DNA from: Colwellia chukchiensis
GTDB lineage: Bacteria; Pseudomonadota; Gammaproteobacteria; Enterobacterales; Alteromonadaceae
Assembly (NCBI RefSeq): GCF_002104455.1
Contig: NZ_NBOC01000001.1
Location: forward strand, 124,001-188,000
Length of the DNA: 64,000 nt
Reading direction: 5' to 3'
Shown piece after piece: positions 26,707 through 36,639 of the stretch (position 1 is the stretch's first letter; the number at the start of each line of letters is the position of its first letter). Under the pieces are notes generated by a model. That model had not been told where the DNA came from. It made no database searches and was given only the letters and a program-made list of their open reading frames with translations. A program made the translations under genes and the position numbers.

Positions 26707-28227
26707 TTATTTATTTGGCGCAATAAAGGTGCTGGCAACATTAGAAATATCATTAACGCTGCGGGCAAGTACCAGCATTTCTTTATTCACCAAATCGGTT
26801 TGCGTCCAAGTACGTTCAATGGCCTGTTGCACTTCTTGAACATGCTCATTAATACTACCAGAGGTTAGATTTTGCTGTTCGGTTGCGGTGGCAATTTGAT
26901 TTGCAGCACTGGCCACTCTTTGCACGCGGTCAACAACCTCAGCAATTTTTTGATTAGAACTTTCTGCAATGTCTACACATTGTTGTGCTTCGCCCTTATT
27001 TTTTAACATCACACTGACCCATTGCTCTATGGTTTCTATCATAACCGACAACCGTTGATGTATTTTTTCTGCAGCGTCTTGTGTGCGCGATGAAAGGCTG
27101 CGTACTTCATCAGCTACTACGGCAAAGCCTCGCCCATGTTCACCAGCCCGCGCTGCTTCAATCGCCGCATTTAGTGCCAATAAGTTAGTTTGATCTGCTA
27201 TCGATTGTATTTCTTCCATTAAGCTACTAACGTTATTAGCTGACTGCGTTAAGCTATCGGCAGACGTTGATGCTTGGTCAATGTCATTGGCAAGCGCTTT
27301 AATTTTATCTGAGGTTGCAAAAATGCCTTGTTGTGCTTGTTCACATTGACCAAAGGTATTATCTAAATCACCAGCTGCGGTTGCCACATTAGCAGAAATA
27401 TCTGTGGTGGTGGTTTGCATTTCGTGCATGGCCTGACTTAATTGTGCAACAGCTTCTTGTTGGCTCGTTAAGTTGGTGCGCGTGGACTCAATACCTGAGC
27501 TCACGTTGTTCATGACTGTACTAATCGGTTTCGCCGTATCTAAGGTGCGCTCGATAATGGCCCGAAGCTTTGCTTTTAACATGGCAAAGTTAAAGTCGAA
27601 TATACTTGCAGTACCTGTGCCAAAATAGACTTTACGAGACGGTGAATCATAATAAGACTGCATACGCTGAGCGCGCCTAGCAGTGGGGATAATGTCTTGC
27701 CAAAATACGGCAATAGGCGTGGCAGCACATAAAGCAGCCACGATTGAATGGTAGATACCAAAGCGGCTGAATATAAAATATTGGACAATGGCACTGATCA
27801 AAAGTAAAAAAGCAAATTTATGATTTTTTGTGATCTCAAGGTTTGCCCAAAAATTACCATTATTGAGCGCTTGATAAACGGCTTCAGCGCGAGCAATCAG
27901 TTTGCTTGATGCTGGGGTCGCAACCGCTTGGTGACCATTAATTTTACCGTCTTGATATTGTGGTGTTATAAAAGTATCAAGCCAAATATTATCATTATGT
28001 TTGCTTTTATATCTGATCAGACCTTGCCAAGATAAGCCCTTATTTAGGGTGGCGGCAATTTCGTCAATAATGCACTGTGGCATTTCAGGGTGAAAATAGT
28101 CCTGCTGATAAATATCACTGTTCAGTGCCGGCGCAATTGTTAATACCTCGGCAAAGGCGTTATTAATATAGTTATACCGACCGTCAATATCGGTTATAGA
28201 AATTAGTTGTTGTGCTGGCGAAGCCAT
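26707..28227 (-). CDS. PAS-domain methyl-accepting chemotaxis protein (Aer-like)
   Basis: A 506-residue receptor. Residues 1-115 form a PAS domain ([19 protein letters not shown] ... [26 protein letters not shown]), which in Aer-type proteins senses redox state or energy through a flavin. Two hydrophobic segments follow, at about 138-153 and 157-177, without a large periplasmic domain. The rest is a signalling coiled coil with the highly conserved tip [21 protein letters not shown] and [14 protein letters not shown], which contacts CheA and CheW. FAD binding is not proven by sequence alone. The gene is probably monocistronic. Confidence 0.88.
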   Translation of the reverse strand: MASPAQQLISITDIDGRYNYINNAFAEVLTIAPALNSDIYQQDYFHPEMPQCIIDEIAATLNKGLSWQGLIRYKSKHNDNIWLDTFITPQYQDGKINGHQAVATPASSKLIARAEAVYQALNNGNFWANLEITKNHKFAFLLLISAIVQYFIFSRFGIYHSIVAALCAATPIAVFWQDIIPTARRAQRMQSYYDSPSRKVYFGTGTASIFDFNFAMLKAKLRAIIERTLDTAKPISTVMNNVSSGIESTRTNLTSQQEAVAQLSQAMHEMQTTTTDISANVATAAGDLDNTFGQCEQAQQGIFATSDKIKALANDIDQASTSADSLTQSANNVSSLMEEIQSIADQTNLLALNAAIEAARAGEHGRGFAVVADEVRSLSSRTQDAAEKIHQRLSVMIETIEQWVSVMLKNKGEAQQCVDIAESSNQKIAEVVDRVQRVASAANQIATATEQQNLTSGSINEHVQEVQQAIERTWTQTDLVNKEMLVLARSVNDISNVASTFIAPNK

Positions 28228-28313
28228 AACATTCCTCGGTCAAATCAGTGGGCTGCATAATATTTTTACGCGCTGCCAATGTTACTGTAGTTAGCTAAAA
28301 CGTAGGTGAGCAG

Positions 28314-28910
28314 TTAGTATTTTATCGCTATACCGAGCGTAATGGCGCTATCAAACCACAATGAATTATCAAAAGCAGCATGACAAACATCTTGTTGGCA
28401 AAACATGGCATCATCGTTATCAACTAAAGTGGCATAGGCACGCAATTCGGTGACTATGGCGACATTCTGCGCGACTTCATAACGGGTGCCAAAGGCGATA
28501 CTGGCTGAAGGATAAAGTTCTTGATTTCCTTGCTCGCTATCAAAATAAGCTCCACCGAGTCCCAAGCTCATGGTGGTGACATAGTTTTGTTGTCGAAACA
28601 GTGCTACACCATTGAAGTGGGCATAGGTAATGTCAATAGCGCCCTTGCTATTATCTTCACCGCTAAAGTCATGGCTGACACGGTTGAGCAGTATTTGTCC
28701 TTGACCATTGTGATTTTTTTGCCATGCAACGCCAAGCGCAATATTGGTTCCTGAGTCAACACTGATACTACTGTCGTCACTCGCTAAGAGATCAGAGCTG
28801 TACATTTGACCAAGCATGGCACTAATTTCAAATTGATAAGCCAGGGCACTACTAGACGACAACAAAGTGCCGATAATGATGAGAGGTTTTAATCGACTAA
28901 TGACTTTCAT
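28314..28910 (-). CDS. Predicted outer-membrane beta-barrel protein
   Basis: A 198-residue protein with a signal peptide ending in ALA (about residue 24). The mature chain alternates polar and aromatic or aliphatic residues in short strands (QFEISAMLGQMY, TNIALGVAWQK, TTMSLGLGGAYF, ASIAFGTRY, SAITLGIAIKY) and ends in Tyr, as expected of an eight-stranded barrel inserted by Bam. Two cysteines (CQQDVC) could form a disulfide in a loop. The function is unknown. The gene has its own start and lies 83 bases downstream of the AsmA-like gene, on the same strand. Confidence 0.65.
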   Translation of the reverse strand: MKVISRLKPLIIIGTLLSSSSALAYQFEISAMLGQMYSSDLLASDDSSISVDSGTNIALGVAWQKNHNGQGQILLNRVSHDFSGEDNSKGAIDITYAHFNGVALFRQQNYVTTMSLGLGGAYFDSEQGNQELYPSASIAFGTRYEVAQNVAIVTELRAYATLVDNDDAMFCQQDVCHAAFDNSLWFDSAITLGIAIKY

Positions 28911-28992
28911 GACAAAGTGTCCTTTGATTATTATTTTAATGACAGCGCCAACACAGTAACTGGCTTATATTTTTTATTAGCCAACTTTACAG

Positions 28993-29730
28993 TTAACCAA
29001 ATAACTCAGTTAATTTCTTTTTCGCTTTTTCTTTTAGTTTATCTTTTGCTTCATCGGTTAATTTTTGTTTTTGTGTCGCTTTCGCTTGTTGCCAAATTTT
29101 AGCCAGCGCTTGCTTAACAATGGCGCTGCCTAATTGGCTCGCAGGTAAACCCGCCTCGCCACCGATATTTGTTAAGCTGATATCGGCTAGGGTAGCACTA
29201 TGGGCTTTATTGCCAAAGGCACTTAAATCAATCGTTAATGCGGTGCCGGCTAAAATAAGTTTGCTAACGCGTATCTTAGGTTCTTCTGCGTTATTGCTGT
29301 TATCGGCAATTTGTTGATCGGCTTTAGGGCTATTGCGCTCAATGGCATCTAAAATATCTTGAATATTTGAACCACCGGCTTGGGTAAATTGCACAAAGGC
29401 TTGTGGCGACTTAATGACAATGGCATCAATGATGATAGGCGATGAGGTTAAACTTTGTAGGTTGATGTCGAGGGTAATTTCGTCTAAAACGAAGGCGTGT
29501 TTTTGGCTGTAAGTACTAGGGTTAGTTAAATTAACCCCTAAAATACTACCGGCACCGCTGCTCAATTTGATATCAACCGCTTTTACAGAAACGCTTTGTT
29601 CAGTAATTCGGCTACCTTGGCTTTCAATTTGGCTTTTAACATAGTCATTCAGTGAGCCACCGGCCAAAAACCAAAGTGCACCACCAGAAAGTATTAATAA
29701 AATCACGATAATTGCTGCAATAATTTTCAC
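28993..29730 (-). CDS. AsmA-like membrane-anchored periplasmic protein
   Basis: A 245-residue protein with one N-terminal transmembrane anchor (residues 4-23). It then shows beta-rich segments typical of AsmA-like proteins: VKAVDIKLSSGAGSILGVNLTNPSTY, LDEITLDINLQSL and IIIDAIVIKSPQAFVQF. The end is a basic amphipathic helix (LTDEAKDKLKEKAKKKLTELFG). AsmA relatives bridge the periplasm in lipid transport, but this short form has no assigned role. No operon partner is obvious apart from the beta-barrel gene downstream. Confidence 0.55.
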   Translation of the reverse strand: MKIIAAIIVILLILSGGALWFLAGGSLNDYVKSQIESQGSRITEQSVSVKAVDIKLSSGAGSILGVNLTNPSTYSQKHAFVLDEITLDINLQSLTSSPIIIDAIVIKSPQAFVQFTQAGGSNIQDILDAIERNSPKADQQIADNSNNAEEPKIRVSKLILAGTALTIDLSAFGNKAHSATLADISLTNIGGEAGLPASQLGSAIVKQALAKIWQQAKATQKQKLTDEAKDKLKEKAKKKLTELFG

Positions 29731-29948
29731 AAGTTCAATCCTTAAAAAGTAAAAATGAAGAGATATCTAAGCCGAGATACTGTATCACTTTGTGGGTGTT
29801 TAGCTAAATTATATTTTAATAATCACCACGTTAATTATGGTTATCATTTGCGACCAAAGTCACAAATCATACGCTAAGTTGTATCGAGCCTAAAAACTAA
29901 CTAGGTTATAGTTATACCCTATAATTTTGATAATTTAGAGAGTTTTTT

Positions 29949-31001
29949 ATGCCCGTCGCTATAAGTCGCCGTTTACCCTTATTTATCCTTGTAAGTTTAT
30001 TAGTCGCTTTAATCGTCTATTTACAGTGGCCACAAGCAATAACAGCGCAAGAGAAAAGGCAGCGTATAGTTTCAGTAAAAACAGTGAAAATTGCCTTAGC
30101 TGAGTTTAAAGATGCGGTAGAAGCCATAGGAACCTCTCGCGCTAATGAGCAAGTATTTATTACCAGCAAGTACTCTGACTTGGTAGATGAAATCTCATTT
30201 CAAGATGGTCAATCGGTAAAAAAAGGCGATATTTTAGTGCGCCTTAATAGCGAAGAAGAAGCGGCAAAAGTTAAAGAGCTACAAGCAAATCTAGCGGAAT
30301 CAGTAGCGCAGCTTAATCGCTTTCAAGATTTATATGCGAAAAAAGCCACCTCCAAGTCTTTAGTTGACCAACAAGATGCAAAAACCAAAGCTATTGCGGC
30401 GCAACTGCTGATGGCAAAAATAAAATACGATGAATTTATTATTAAAGCGCCTTTTGCCGGCGTATTAGGCTTTCGGGAAATTAGCCTAGGTGCATTTGTT
30501 AATGTCGGTGATGTGATTACCAGTTTAGATGATCTGAGCGTTATCAAAGTTGATTTTTCGGTACCTGAACGTTACCTAACGACTGTAGCTGTAGGTCAAA
30601 CCATTGAAGCAACAAATACCGCTTATGCCAAGCAAGTCTTTATTGGTAAAATTACCTCAATAGACTCTCGTATTGATGCCATGACTCGGACCCTAAAAGT
30701 TCGTGCAGAAATTCCAAATGCAGAGCTTAAGCTGCGTGCAGGTATGTTGTTAAACTTGCAGGTTGTGCGCAATATAGAACAAATAATGCAATTACCAGAA
30801 AGTGCCGTCATCCCAATTGAAGATAAGCATTTTGTCTTTGTAATTGAGCAAGAAAAAGCATTGCAAAAAGAAATTGAAATCGGTCGTCGCCATCTAGGCT
30901 TTGTTGAAGTACTTAGTGGTGTTGACGTGGGCACTGAAGTGGTGGTTGAAGGGGCGTTGAAATTGCGCGATGGCACAGCAGTTAACGTGCTAGGAGAGTA
31001 A
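29949..31001 (+). CDS. RND efflux periplasmic adaptor subunit
   Basis: A 350-residue membrane fusion protein: an N-terminal membrane anchor (residues 9-25), a lipoyl-like half motif (SDLVDEISFQDGQSVKKGDILVRLNS), a coiled-coil hairpin (about 95-145), a second lipoyl half (FIIKAPFAGVLGFREISLGAFVNVGDVI) and beta-barrel domains (VDFSVPE). It links the inner-membrane pump to an outer-membrane channel. It is followed after two bases by the RND pump gene. An exact TATAAT at 29920-29925 is the likely -10 element, with a weak -35. No regulator gene is adjacent. Confidence 0.9.
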   Translation: MPVAISRRLPLFILVSLLVALIVYLQWPQAITAQEKRQRIVSVKTVKIALAEFKDAVEAIGTSRANEQVFITSKYSDLVDEISFQDGQSVKKGDILVRLNSEEEAAKVKELQANLAESVAQLNRFQDLYAKKATSKSLVDQQDAKTKAIAAQLLMAKIKYDEFIIKAPFAGVLGFREISLGAFVNVGDVITSLDDLSVIKVDFSVPERYLTTVAVGQTIEATNTAYAKQVFIGKITSIDSRIDAMTRTLKVRAEIPNAELKLRAGMLLNLQVVRNIEQIMQLPESAVIPIEDKHFVFVIEQEKALQKEIEIGRRHLGFVEVLSGVDVGTEVVVEGALKLRDGTAVNVLGE

Positions 31002-31003
31002 CC

Positions 31004-34000
31004 GTGATATTATCCGATCTTTCCGTCAAACGTCCGGTATTCGCAACTGTTATTAACTTACTGTTAATCACCTTCGGAATCGTTGCCTTTTTAACGTTGC
31101 CATTGCGTGAGTACCCGGATATAGATCCCCCCGTGGTAAGTATCAATACCTCTTATCCGGGTGCGTCGGCAGCAATAGTTGAAAGTAAAGTGACGCAACT
31201 GCTAGAAGATAGAATAAGCGGCATTGAAGGCGTTAAATCCATCAACTCAACGAGTCGTGTCGGACGCTCCAATATCTCTATTGAGTTTGAACTTGACCGC
31301 GACATTGACGCGGCCACTAATGATGTTAGAGATCGGGTTTCGCGGGCGTTAAATAACCTACCCGAGCAAGCTGATCCGCCAGAAGTCTTTAAAGCCAACG
31401 ATGATGAGAATGCCATTGCTTGGTTTGTGTTACAAAGTGACACTATGACAACACTACAATTAACAGACTACGCCGAACGTTATATTGTTGACCGATTTTC
31501 TGTGGTCGACGGCGTGGCACGAGTGCGTGTTGGTGGCGGTAGAACTTATGCCATGAAGGTACTGTTAAACCGTCAAGCTATGGCAGCACGCGGTGTAACG
31601 GTGAATGACATTGAGCGCACGCTGCGGGCTGAGAATGTTGAGTTACCCGCAGGTAAAGTCGAGTCAATCGACCGAGATTTTTCGATTCGCGTTGAGCGTA
31701 GTTACTTAACCGAAAACGACTTTGCGACTATGGTAATCGCGCGTAATGATGATAAATCACTGGTTTACCTAGGTGATGTTGCAAAAGTTGCCATGACAGC
31801 CGAAGATGAAGAAAACCTCTTTCGCGGTAATGGTAAAAACATGGTGGGGCTTGGCATAATCAAGCAATCAAAAGCCAATACCTTAGAAGTGGTCAGGTCA
31901 GCTCGCAAAGAAATGATGGCTATTCGCAGTGGCTTACCTCAAGGGACAACTATCACCAATAGTTATGACTCGTCAGTATTTATTCAAGGCTCGATAGATG
32001 AAGTTTATAACACCTTAGGTATAGCCATGTTGATGGTGGTGTTAGTGATCTTCTTGTTTTTAGGCAATGTCAGAGCAACGCTAATACCTGCGGTGACAGT
32101 ACCGGTTGCTTTGATTGGCTCTATGATGGTGCTGTCTTGGTTTGGTTTTTCTATTAACTTACTCACCTTGTTGGCTTTGGTTTTAGCCATAGGTTTGGTA
32201 GTTGATGATGCGATTGTGGTATTAGAAAATATTTATCGTCGCATTGAGCGTGGTCAAACGCCATTGTTAGCCGCCTATGAAGGTGGTCGCGAAGTTGCCT
32301 TTGCTGTGATCGCCACCACCTTAGTTTTAGTGGCGGTATTTGTGCCGTTAATCTTCTTATCAGGTAATGTCGGTCGTTTATTTACCGAGTTTGCCATTGC
32401 TATTGCCGCGGCCGTTATTTTCTCAAGTTTAACGGCCTTGTCGCTCACGCCTATGATGTGTTCAAAATTATTAAGGCATAAAAAGCGCGGCTCATCATTT
32501 GGTCAAAAACTAGATAAAGGCTTTGCCAAATTAGAAGCAGCCTATGCCAACGCCTTAAAGCACAGTATTCATCAGCCAATTATGTTGGTGCTCGTTATCG
32601 CGTTATCACTGTTTTCAGTTTACGGCTTATTTAATCAGCTACCGTCTGAATATACGCCCAAGGAAGATCGCGGTAATTTCTTTGTCATGATGCGTGGTGC
32701 TGAAGGCGCGAGTTATGAAAATAACGTCAAAAACATGCAACAAATTGAAGAAAAATTATTAGCTTATCAAGCAGAAGGTGAGCTAGAGCGAGTATTAGTG
32801 CGTGTGCCAGGTTTTGGTGGTGCCGGCGGTATTGCCATTGTGGGAATGCCGGCTTGGAAAGATCGCATCATAGATACCTTTGCCTTTATTGATAAAATTA
32901 ATGCCGACTTCTCGAAAGTAACTGACGTTAGAGCATTTGCCATGATGCGTCGTGGTTTAAGTGGTGGTGGCTCTGCCTCTCCGGTGGCGTTTGTTTTACA
33001 AGGTAATACCTACGAAGAGTTGGCTAAATGGCGTGATATTATAATTGCTAAAGCGCAAGAAAACCCCAACCTGCACAGTATTGATAGTGACTATAAAGAA
33101 ACTTACCCGCAACTGTTAGTCAAAATCGATCATAGCCGCGCCTTTGACCTTGGGGTTAGTGTCGGTGATATCGGCCGAACATTAGAAACCATGCTAGGTC
33201 AGCGCCGGGTGACGAACTTTGTCGAACGTGGTGAAGAATATTATGTGGTGGTGCGTGGCGAAAAAAGTGACTTTACCAACCCTAAAGATATCGATAACAT
33301 TTTTGTCCGCTCAACCGTTAGCGGCCAGTTAGTGGCACTATCAAATTTAATCACCATTGAAGAAAACGCGACGTCGTCACAACTAAATCGTTTTAATCGA
33401 TTACGCAGTATCACAATTACCGCGAGTTTAGCCAATGGTTATGCACTGGGCGATGCCTTAGATTTCTTAAACACTGCGGTAACGGAAAACTTACCGGAAG
33501 AGGCCCAAGTTGCCTACAAAGGGCAATCTCAATTACTGCAAGAGTCTGGTAACTCGATTGCCTTTATTTTTGCGTTGGCGTTAGTGATCACGTTTTTGGT
33601 GTTGTCAGCACAATTTGAAAGCTTTATTCATCCTTTTGTTATTATGTTAACCGTGCCGCTAGCATTGGTTGGGGCGTTAGTGGGCCTTAACTTTATGGGG
33701 ATGAGTCTTAATATCTATAGCCAAATTGGCATTGTGATGTTAATTGGCCTGGCCGCTAAAAACGGCATTTTGATTGTTGAGTTTGCCAACCAATTGCGAG
33801 ATAAAGGTCATAGTTTTGAAGAAGCATTAATTGCCGCTGCCCGCCAGCGTTTAAGACCAATTGTGATGACCACATTTACAACGGTAACCAGTGCTATACC
33901 TCTGGTATTAGCAGTGGGCCCTGGCGCTGAAAGTCGGATGGTAATTGGTGTGGTAATTTTTGCTGGCGTATCGATTGCCAGTATCTTTACGTTGTTTATT

Positions 34001-34105
34001 GTGCCGGGTGCATACTATTGGTTGTGTCGCCATACCGGCTCACCGCAACGCATTAGTCAAGAAATTGCTCGACAACAAGAACAAGCCGCATTAAAGAACC
34101 GGTAA
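31004..34105 (+). CDS. RND multidrug efflux pump (HAE1 family)
   Basis: A 1033-residue inner-membrane proton antiporter with the standard twelve-helix layout and two large periplasmic loops. It begins LSVKRPVFATVINLLLITFG. Helix 4 contains GLVVDDAIVVLENIYRR, with the paired proton-relay aspartates, and helix 10 contains GLAAKNGILIVEFANQLRD, with the essential lysine. The sequence is of the MexI/MexW-like branch. Substrates are unknown. No outer-membrane factor gene follows, so the channel (TolC-like) must be encoded elsewhere. Confidence 0.93.
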   Translation: MILSDLSVKRPVFATVINLLLITFGIVAFLTLPLREYPDIDPPVVSINTSYPGASAAIVESKVTQLLEDRISGIEGVKSINSTSRVGRSNISIEFELDRDIDAATNDVRDRVSRALNNLPEQADPPEVFKANDDENAIAWFVLQSDTMTTLQLTDYAERYIVDRFSVVDGVARVRVGGGRTYAMKVLLNRQAMAARGVTVNDIERTLRAENVELPAGKVESIDRDFSIRVERSYLTENDFATMVIARNDDKSLVYLGDVAKVAMTAEDEENLFRGNGKNMVGLGIIKQSKANTLEVVRSARKEMMAIRSGLPQGTTITNSYDSSVFIQGSIDEVYNTLGIAMLMVVLVIFLFLGNVRATLIPAVTVPVALIGSMMVLSWFGFSINLLTLLALVLAIGLVVDDAIVVLENIYRRIERGQTPLLAAYEGGREVAFAVIATTLVLVAVFVPLIFLSGNVGRLFTEFAIAIAAAVIFSSLTALSLTPMMCSKLLRHKKRGSSFGQKLDKGFAKLEAAYANALKHSIHQPIMLVLVIALSLFSVYGLFNQLPSEYTPKEDRGNFFVMMRGAEGASYENNVKNMQQIEEKLLAYQAEGELERVLVRVPGFGGAGGIAIVGMPAWKDRIIDTFAFIDKINADFSKVTDVRAFAMMRRGLSGGGSASPVAFVLQGNTYEELAKWRDIIIAKAQENPNLHSIDSDYKETYPQLLVKIDHSRAFDLGVSVGDIGRTLETMLGQRRVTNFVERGEEYYVVVRGEKSDFTNPKDIDNIFVRSTVSGQLVALSNLITIEENATSSQLNRFNRLRSITITASLANGYALGDALDFLNTAVTENLPEEAQVAYKGQSQLLQESGNSIAFIFALALVITFLVLSAQFESFIHPFVIMLTVPLALVGALVGLNFMGMSLNIYSQIGIVMLIGLAAKNGILIVEFANQLRDKGHSFEEALIAAARQRLRPIVMTTFTTVTSAIPLVLAVGPGAESRMVIGVVIFAGVSIASIFTLFIVPGAYYWLCRHTGSPQRISQEIARQQEQAALKNR

Positions 34106-34124
34106 CAAATTGCCTCATCAAGAA

Positions 34125-34163
34125 GAGCTAGGGCGGTCAGCGTTATTGCAGTATACCTAGCTC
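34125..34163 (+). terminator. Possible terminator hairpin after the RND pump gene
   Basis: GAGCTAGG faces CCTAGCTC across 23 bases, shortly after the stop codon, with GTCTTAACG following. The loop is large and no T tract follows, so confidence is low. Confidence 0.25.
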
Positions 34164-34290
34164 GTCTTAACGCTCGGCATGGTTAGCGCAGTGTATTAAT
34201 AGTGGAAAAGATGATCTGAAATAATATCTAAGGGGATAAAAGCTGTTTTACTGGCATTGATAATTTTACCTTGGTTTGGATTGCAGGAAT

Positions 34291-34746
34291 ATGAATAAAT
34301 TTGGCCAAATTAGCTTGTTGATATTAGCGAGTTTCTTTTTATTTGTTGGCGTTAAAAGTGCATTTAATAATAAGCCGTTTGCTGAATTAACGGATATTCA
34401 ACGTTTTGAAGGCATGATTTATAAATTACATTGCCCACACAAAGGTGCGGCTGCATTATCCTTAGATAACTCAACATATACCTTTAACTTGAGTGTAAAA
34501 TTTCGAGCAGATTATTGTAACGGTAACGACTCGCAAGCGTTGTTGGGTAAGCAAGTTAGCTTATTGGCGCGCCCTGTTAATGGTGAGTTTTATCAAAGCT
34601 ATGAAATAAAAAGTGCGACAGAAACCCTGTTAACACCCGAAGATATTGCCGCCGATCAAGGGGGGTCTACTTTTGGTATGTTTCTATTGGCATTGCTAAC
34701 CTTTGGTTTTGTGGCGTATAAAAGCCGTAAACGCGTTAACACTTAA
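34291..34746 (+). CDS. Small membrane protein of unknown function
   Basis: A 151-residue protein that I do not recognise. A hydrophobic segment at about 7-22 and another at about 127-143 flank a 100-residue domain with two cysteines (KLHCPHKG and ADYCNG), probably periplasmic. It ends in a basic cytoplasmic tail (YKSRKRVNT). The start at ATG 34291 is preferred over an upstream TTG because GCAGGAAT precedes it. It is convergent with pheA. Confidence 0.6.
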   Translation: MNKFGQISLLILASFFLFVGVKSAFNNKPFAELTDIQRFEGMIYKLHCPHKGAAALSLDNSTYTFNLSVKFRADYCNGNDSQALLGKQVSLLARPVNGEFYQSYEIKSATETLLTPEDIAADQGGSTFGMFLLALLTFGFVAYKSRKRVNT

Positions 34747-34753
34747 GCAAATA

Positions 34754-34781
34754 AACACAGAACAAATTCTTGCTCTGTGTT
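34754..34781. terminator. Possible terminator between the membrane-protein gene and pheA
   Basis: AACACAGA (34754-34761) faces TCTGTGTT (34774-34781), followed on the plus strand by AACGCGGTTTTT. It sits between convergent genes. The T tract is displaced, so the call is weak. Confidence 0.35.
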
Positions 34782-34791
34782 AACGCGGTTT

Positions 34792-35976
34792 TTAAGCGTC
34801 TGCTAATGCGCTACTTGGCACATTGGTGGGGCTGATGTGCTCGATTGGGTAGCAACCTAGAATTTTAATAAAGTGCGTTTGCTCGGTGATTTCAGTGATC
34901 GCTTCTTGTAATGCCAAATGCTTTAAGTTGGCTTCTACATCGATATAAAACATTTCTTCCCATGGTCGGCCTTGAATTGGGCGCGACTCAAGCTTGCACA
35001 TGTTAATGCCTTTATTCTTTAATACCATTAAACACTCAACTAGCGCGCCAGGCTTGTGACCTGTAGCAATAATTAATGTGGTTTTTGCAGGTATTTGCTC
35101 CGCAACATCAATCGGCTTGCGCGCCACTAAAATAAAGCGGCTATGGTTTTCAACTTGGTTGGCAATCGATTTTTCAAGGGCGTGCAATTGATATAAGCTA
35201 CCGCCTTCCTCACTGCCAATAACAGCCACACTGTCATCTTGTAATTGGTAGACTTTTGCCATGGCATCGGCAGTGCTTTCACAGTATTCTATACGAATAT
35301 TTTTTTGCTTGTCGAGGAAGTTGCTACATTGTGCAAACGGCTGGCCATGGGCGTAAATAGTGCGTATTTTGCTTAATTGGCTATTCACGGCCGTTAACAA
35401 GCAATGCTCAATTGGCTGAGTTATTTCACCCACGATGGACAAGTTTGTATGTTGTAAAATGTCATAAACTTCATTGATACTGCCAGAGCTGGTGTTTTCA
35501 ATGGGCAGCATGCCATAGTCAACCATGCCCGACTCCACTTGCTGCATAATGTCATAAAAACTTTGGCAGCCATGTTCGATGATTTTCTCGGCCCGTCGAG
35601 AAAAATAACGGTGGCTGGCTAAATAGCTATAGGAGCCTTTAGCACCGAGAAACGCAACGCTGACCGTTGGCTCTTGCATGTTTGGATTGGCTAAGGTTTG
35701 CAAATAGGCCTGTTGATTGAGCACTGAGTCTTCAATGATGGTTTGGAAGATGCAGGTAACATAGTGTGCGTCTAACCCTAAAGCCTTGCCTTTGTTGATC
35801 AGGCTGATCAACAGCTCTTGCTCTCGTTGTTGGTCTCGTACCGGACGCACTTGCTGCGCTTTGCTTTTTGCAACATTTAACGTTAAGGCGCGACGTTCTG
35901 CAAACAATGTCAGTAGTTGTTGGTCGAGTTCGGTAATTTTTTCGCGTATTTTATTGAGATCTAATGCTTGGTTCAC
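34792..35976 (-). CDS. pheA: Bifunctional chorismate mutase/prephenate dehydratase
   Basis: A 394-residue P-protein. Residues 1-90 are an AroQ chorismate mutase (IREKITELDQQLLTLFAERR). Residues about 107-285 are the prephenate dehydratase, with the motif ENTSSGSINEVYD. A C-terminal ACT domain follows (NKGINMCKLESRPIQGRPWEEMFYID); its ESRP segment is part of the Phe allosteric site. The start is a GTG with AGGAAA before it; no better in-frame ATG exists at the family N-terminus. A terminator and a Phe-rich leader peptide lie upstream, so expression is probably set by charged tRNA-Phe. Confidence 0.95.
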   Translation of the reverse strand: MNQALDLNKIREKITELDQQLLTLFAERRALTLNVAKSKAQQVRPVRDQQREQELLISLINKGKALGLDAHYVTCIFQTIIEDSVLNQQAYLQTLANPNMQEPTVSVAFLGAKGSYSYLASHRYFSRRAEKIIEHGCQSFYDIMQQVESGMVDYGMLPIENTSSGSINEVYDILQHTNLSIVGEITQPIEHCLLTAVNSQLSKIRTIYAHGQPFAQCSNFLDKQKNIRIEYCESTADAMAKVYQLQDDSVAVIGSEEGGSLYQLHALEKSIANQVENHSRFILVARKPIDVAEQIPAKTTLIIATGHKPGALVECLMVLKNKGINMCKLESRPIQGRPWEEMFYIDVEANLKHLALQEAITEITEQTHFIKILGCYPIEHISPTNVPSSALADA

Positions 35977-36052
35977 CGTGGTTTCCTAGTCAATTATCAT
36001 GTGTGTATTGCGTGCAAGTACCGTGTTTCAATAACGATATTGAAACCACTAA

Positions 36053-36087
36053 CACTAAAAAACCTCCGAAAAGGAGGTTTTTTAGTG
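36053..36087 (-). terminator. pheA attenuator terminator
   Basis: CACTAAAAAACCTCC faces GGAGGTTTTTTAGTG, a 15-bp perfect stem with a loop of five. It lies between the Phe leader peptide and pheA, with a run of six U on the minus strand. A GGGTTTT stretch just upstream on the minus strand (about 36092-36100) can pair with AAAACCT of the 5' arm and would prevent the terminator, giving a plausible antiterminator. Confidence 0.85.
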
Positions 36088-36109
36088 AATGCCAAAACCC
36101 AAAGCGCGC

Positions 36110-36166
36110 TCAAAAAATAGCGAGAAAAAAAGAGATAAAAATAAAAGAGGGCTTGATCGTTTGCAT
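36110..36166 (-). CDS. pheL: pheA leader peptide
   Basis: An 18-residue frame encodes MQTIKPSFIFISFFLAIF, with five Phe, ending in TGA. AAAGG lies a few bases before the ATG. It is 22 bases upstream of a strong terminator and 133 bases upstream of the pheA start. This is the layout of the E. coli pheL-pheA attenuator: when Phe-tRNA is scarce the ribosome stalls on Phe codons and the antiterminator forms. Confidence 0.8.
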   Translation of the reverse strand: MQTIKPSFIFISFFLAIF

Positions 36167-36246
36167 GCCTTTACTTTATCGAGCCTGACGCAAGAGTTCA
36201 ACCGTTTATTTGCGGCTTTATTGTGATGGTAGCCGCTAAGCAGGCC

Positions 36247-36630
36247 CTAAAGACAGAGCACAAAAATACTAAACGCGCTGATCATACCTAACGCCCAAAT
36301 AAAGGAGCGAAACAAGGCCCAGTCGAGTATGTAGGCAACATGGTAAAGTAAGCGCGCAATGACGTGGCTAATGGCGAGCTGCTCGATCATTATGCCGGTG
36401 TTATTAGTGGCGATTGCTAGCAAAACAGCGGGGGCAAAAATAGCGAGCGATTCAAAGGCATTTTGGTGTGCTGCTAACGCGCGTGCGCCTATCCCGGTTA
36501 ATTTTGCTTGCTGTGCTCTTGGATGATGATTATCGTAACCAGAAAGCCTGTGCATGCTCATTGCCACAGGGACTTTTGCCAGTATGGGTAATAAGGTGGC
36601 GATAAATAGGCAAACGATTAAAGTGGTCAT
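36247..36630 (-). CDS. MAPEG-family membrane protein
   Basis: A 127-residue protein with four hydrophobic segments and the MAPEG motif region LTGIGARALAAHQNAFESLAIFAPA (about residues 44-68). Bacterial members of this family of glutathione-linked membrane enzymes are small inner-membrane proteins of mostly unknown role. It starts nine bases after the penicillin acylase stop codon, so the two are likely cotranscribed. The pheA leader begins 80 bases downstream. Confidence 0.8.
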   Translation of the reverse strand: MTTLIVCLFIATLLPILAKVPVAMSMHRLSGYDNHHPRAQQAKLTGIGARALAAHQNAFESLAIFAPAVLLAIATNNTGIMIEQLAISHVIARLLYHVAYILDWALFRSFIWALGMISAFSIFVLCL

Positions 36631-36639
36631 ATTGCACTC

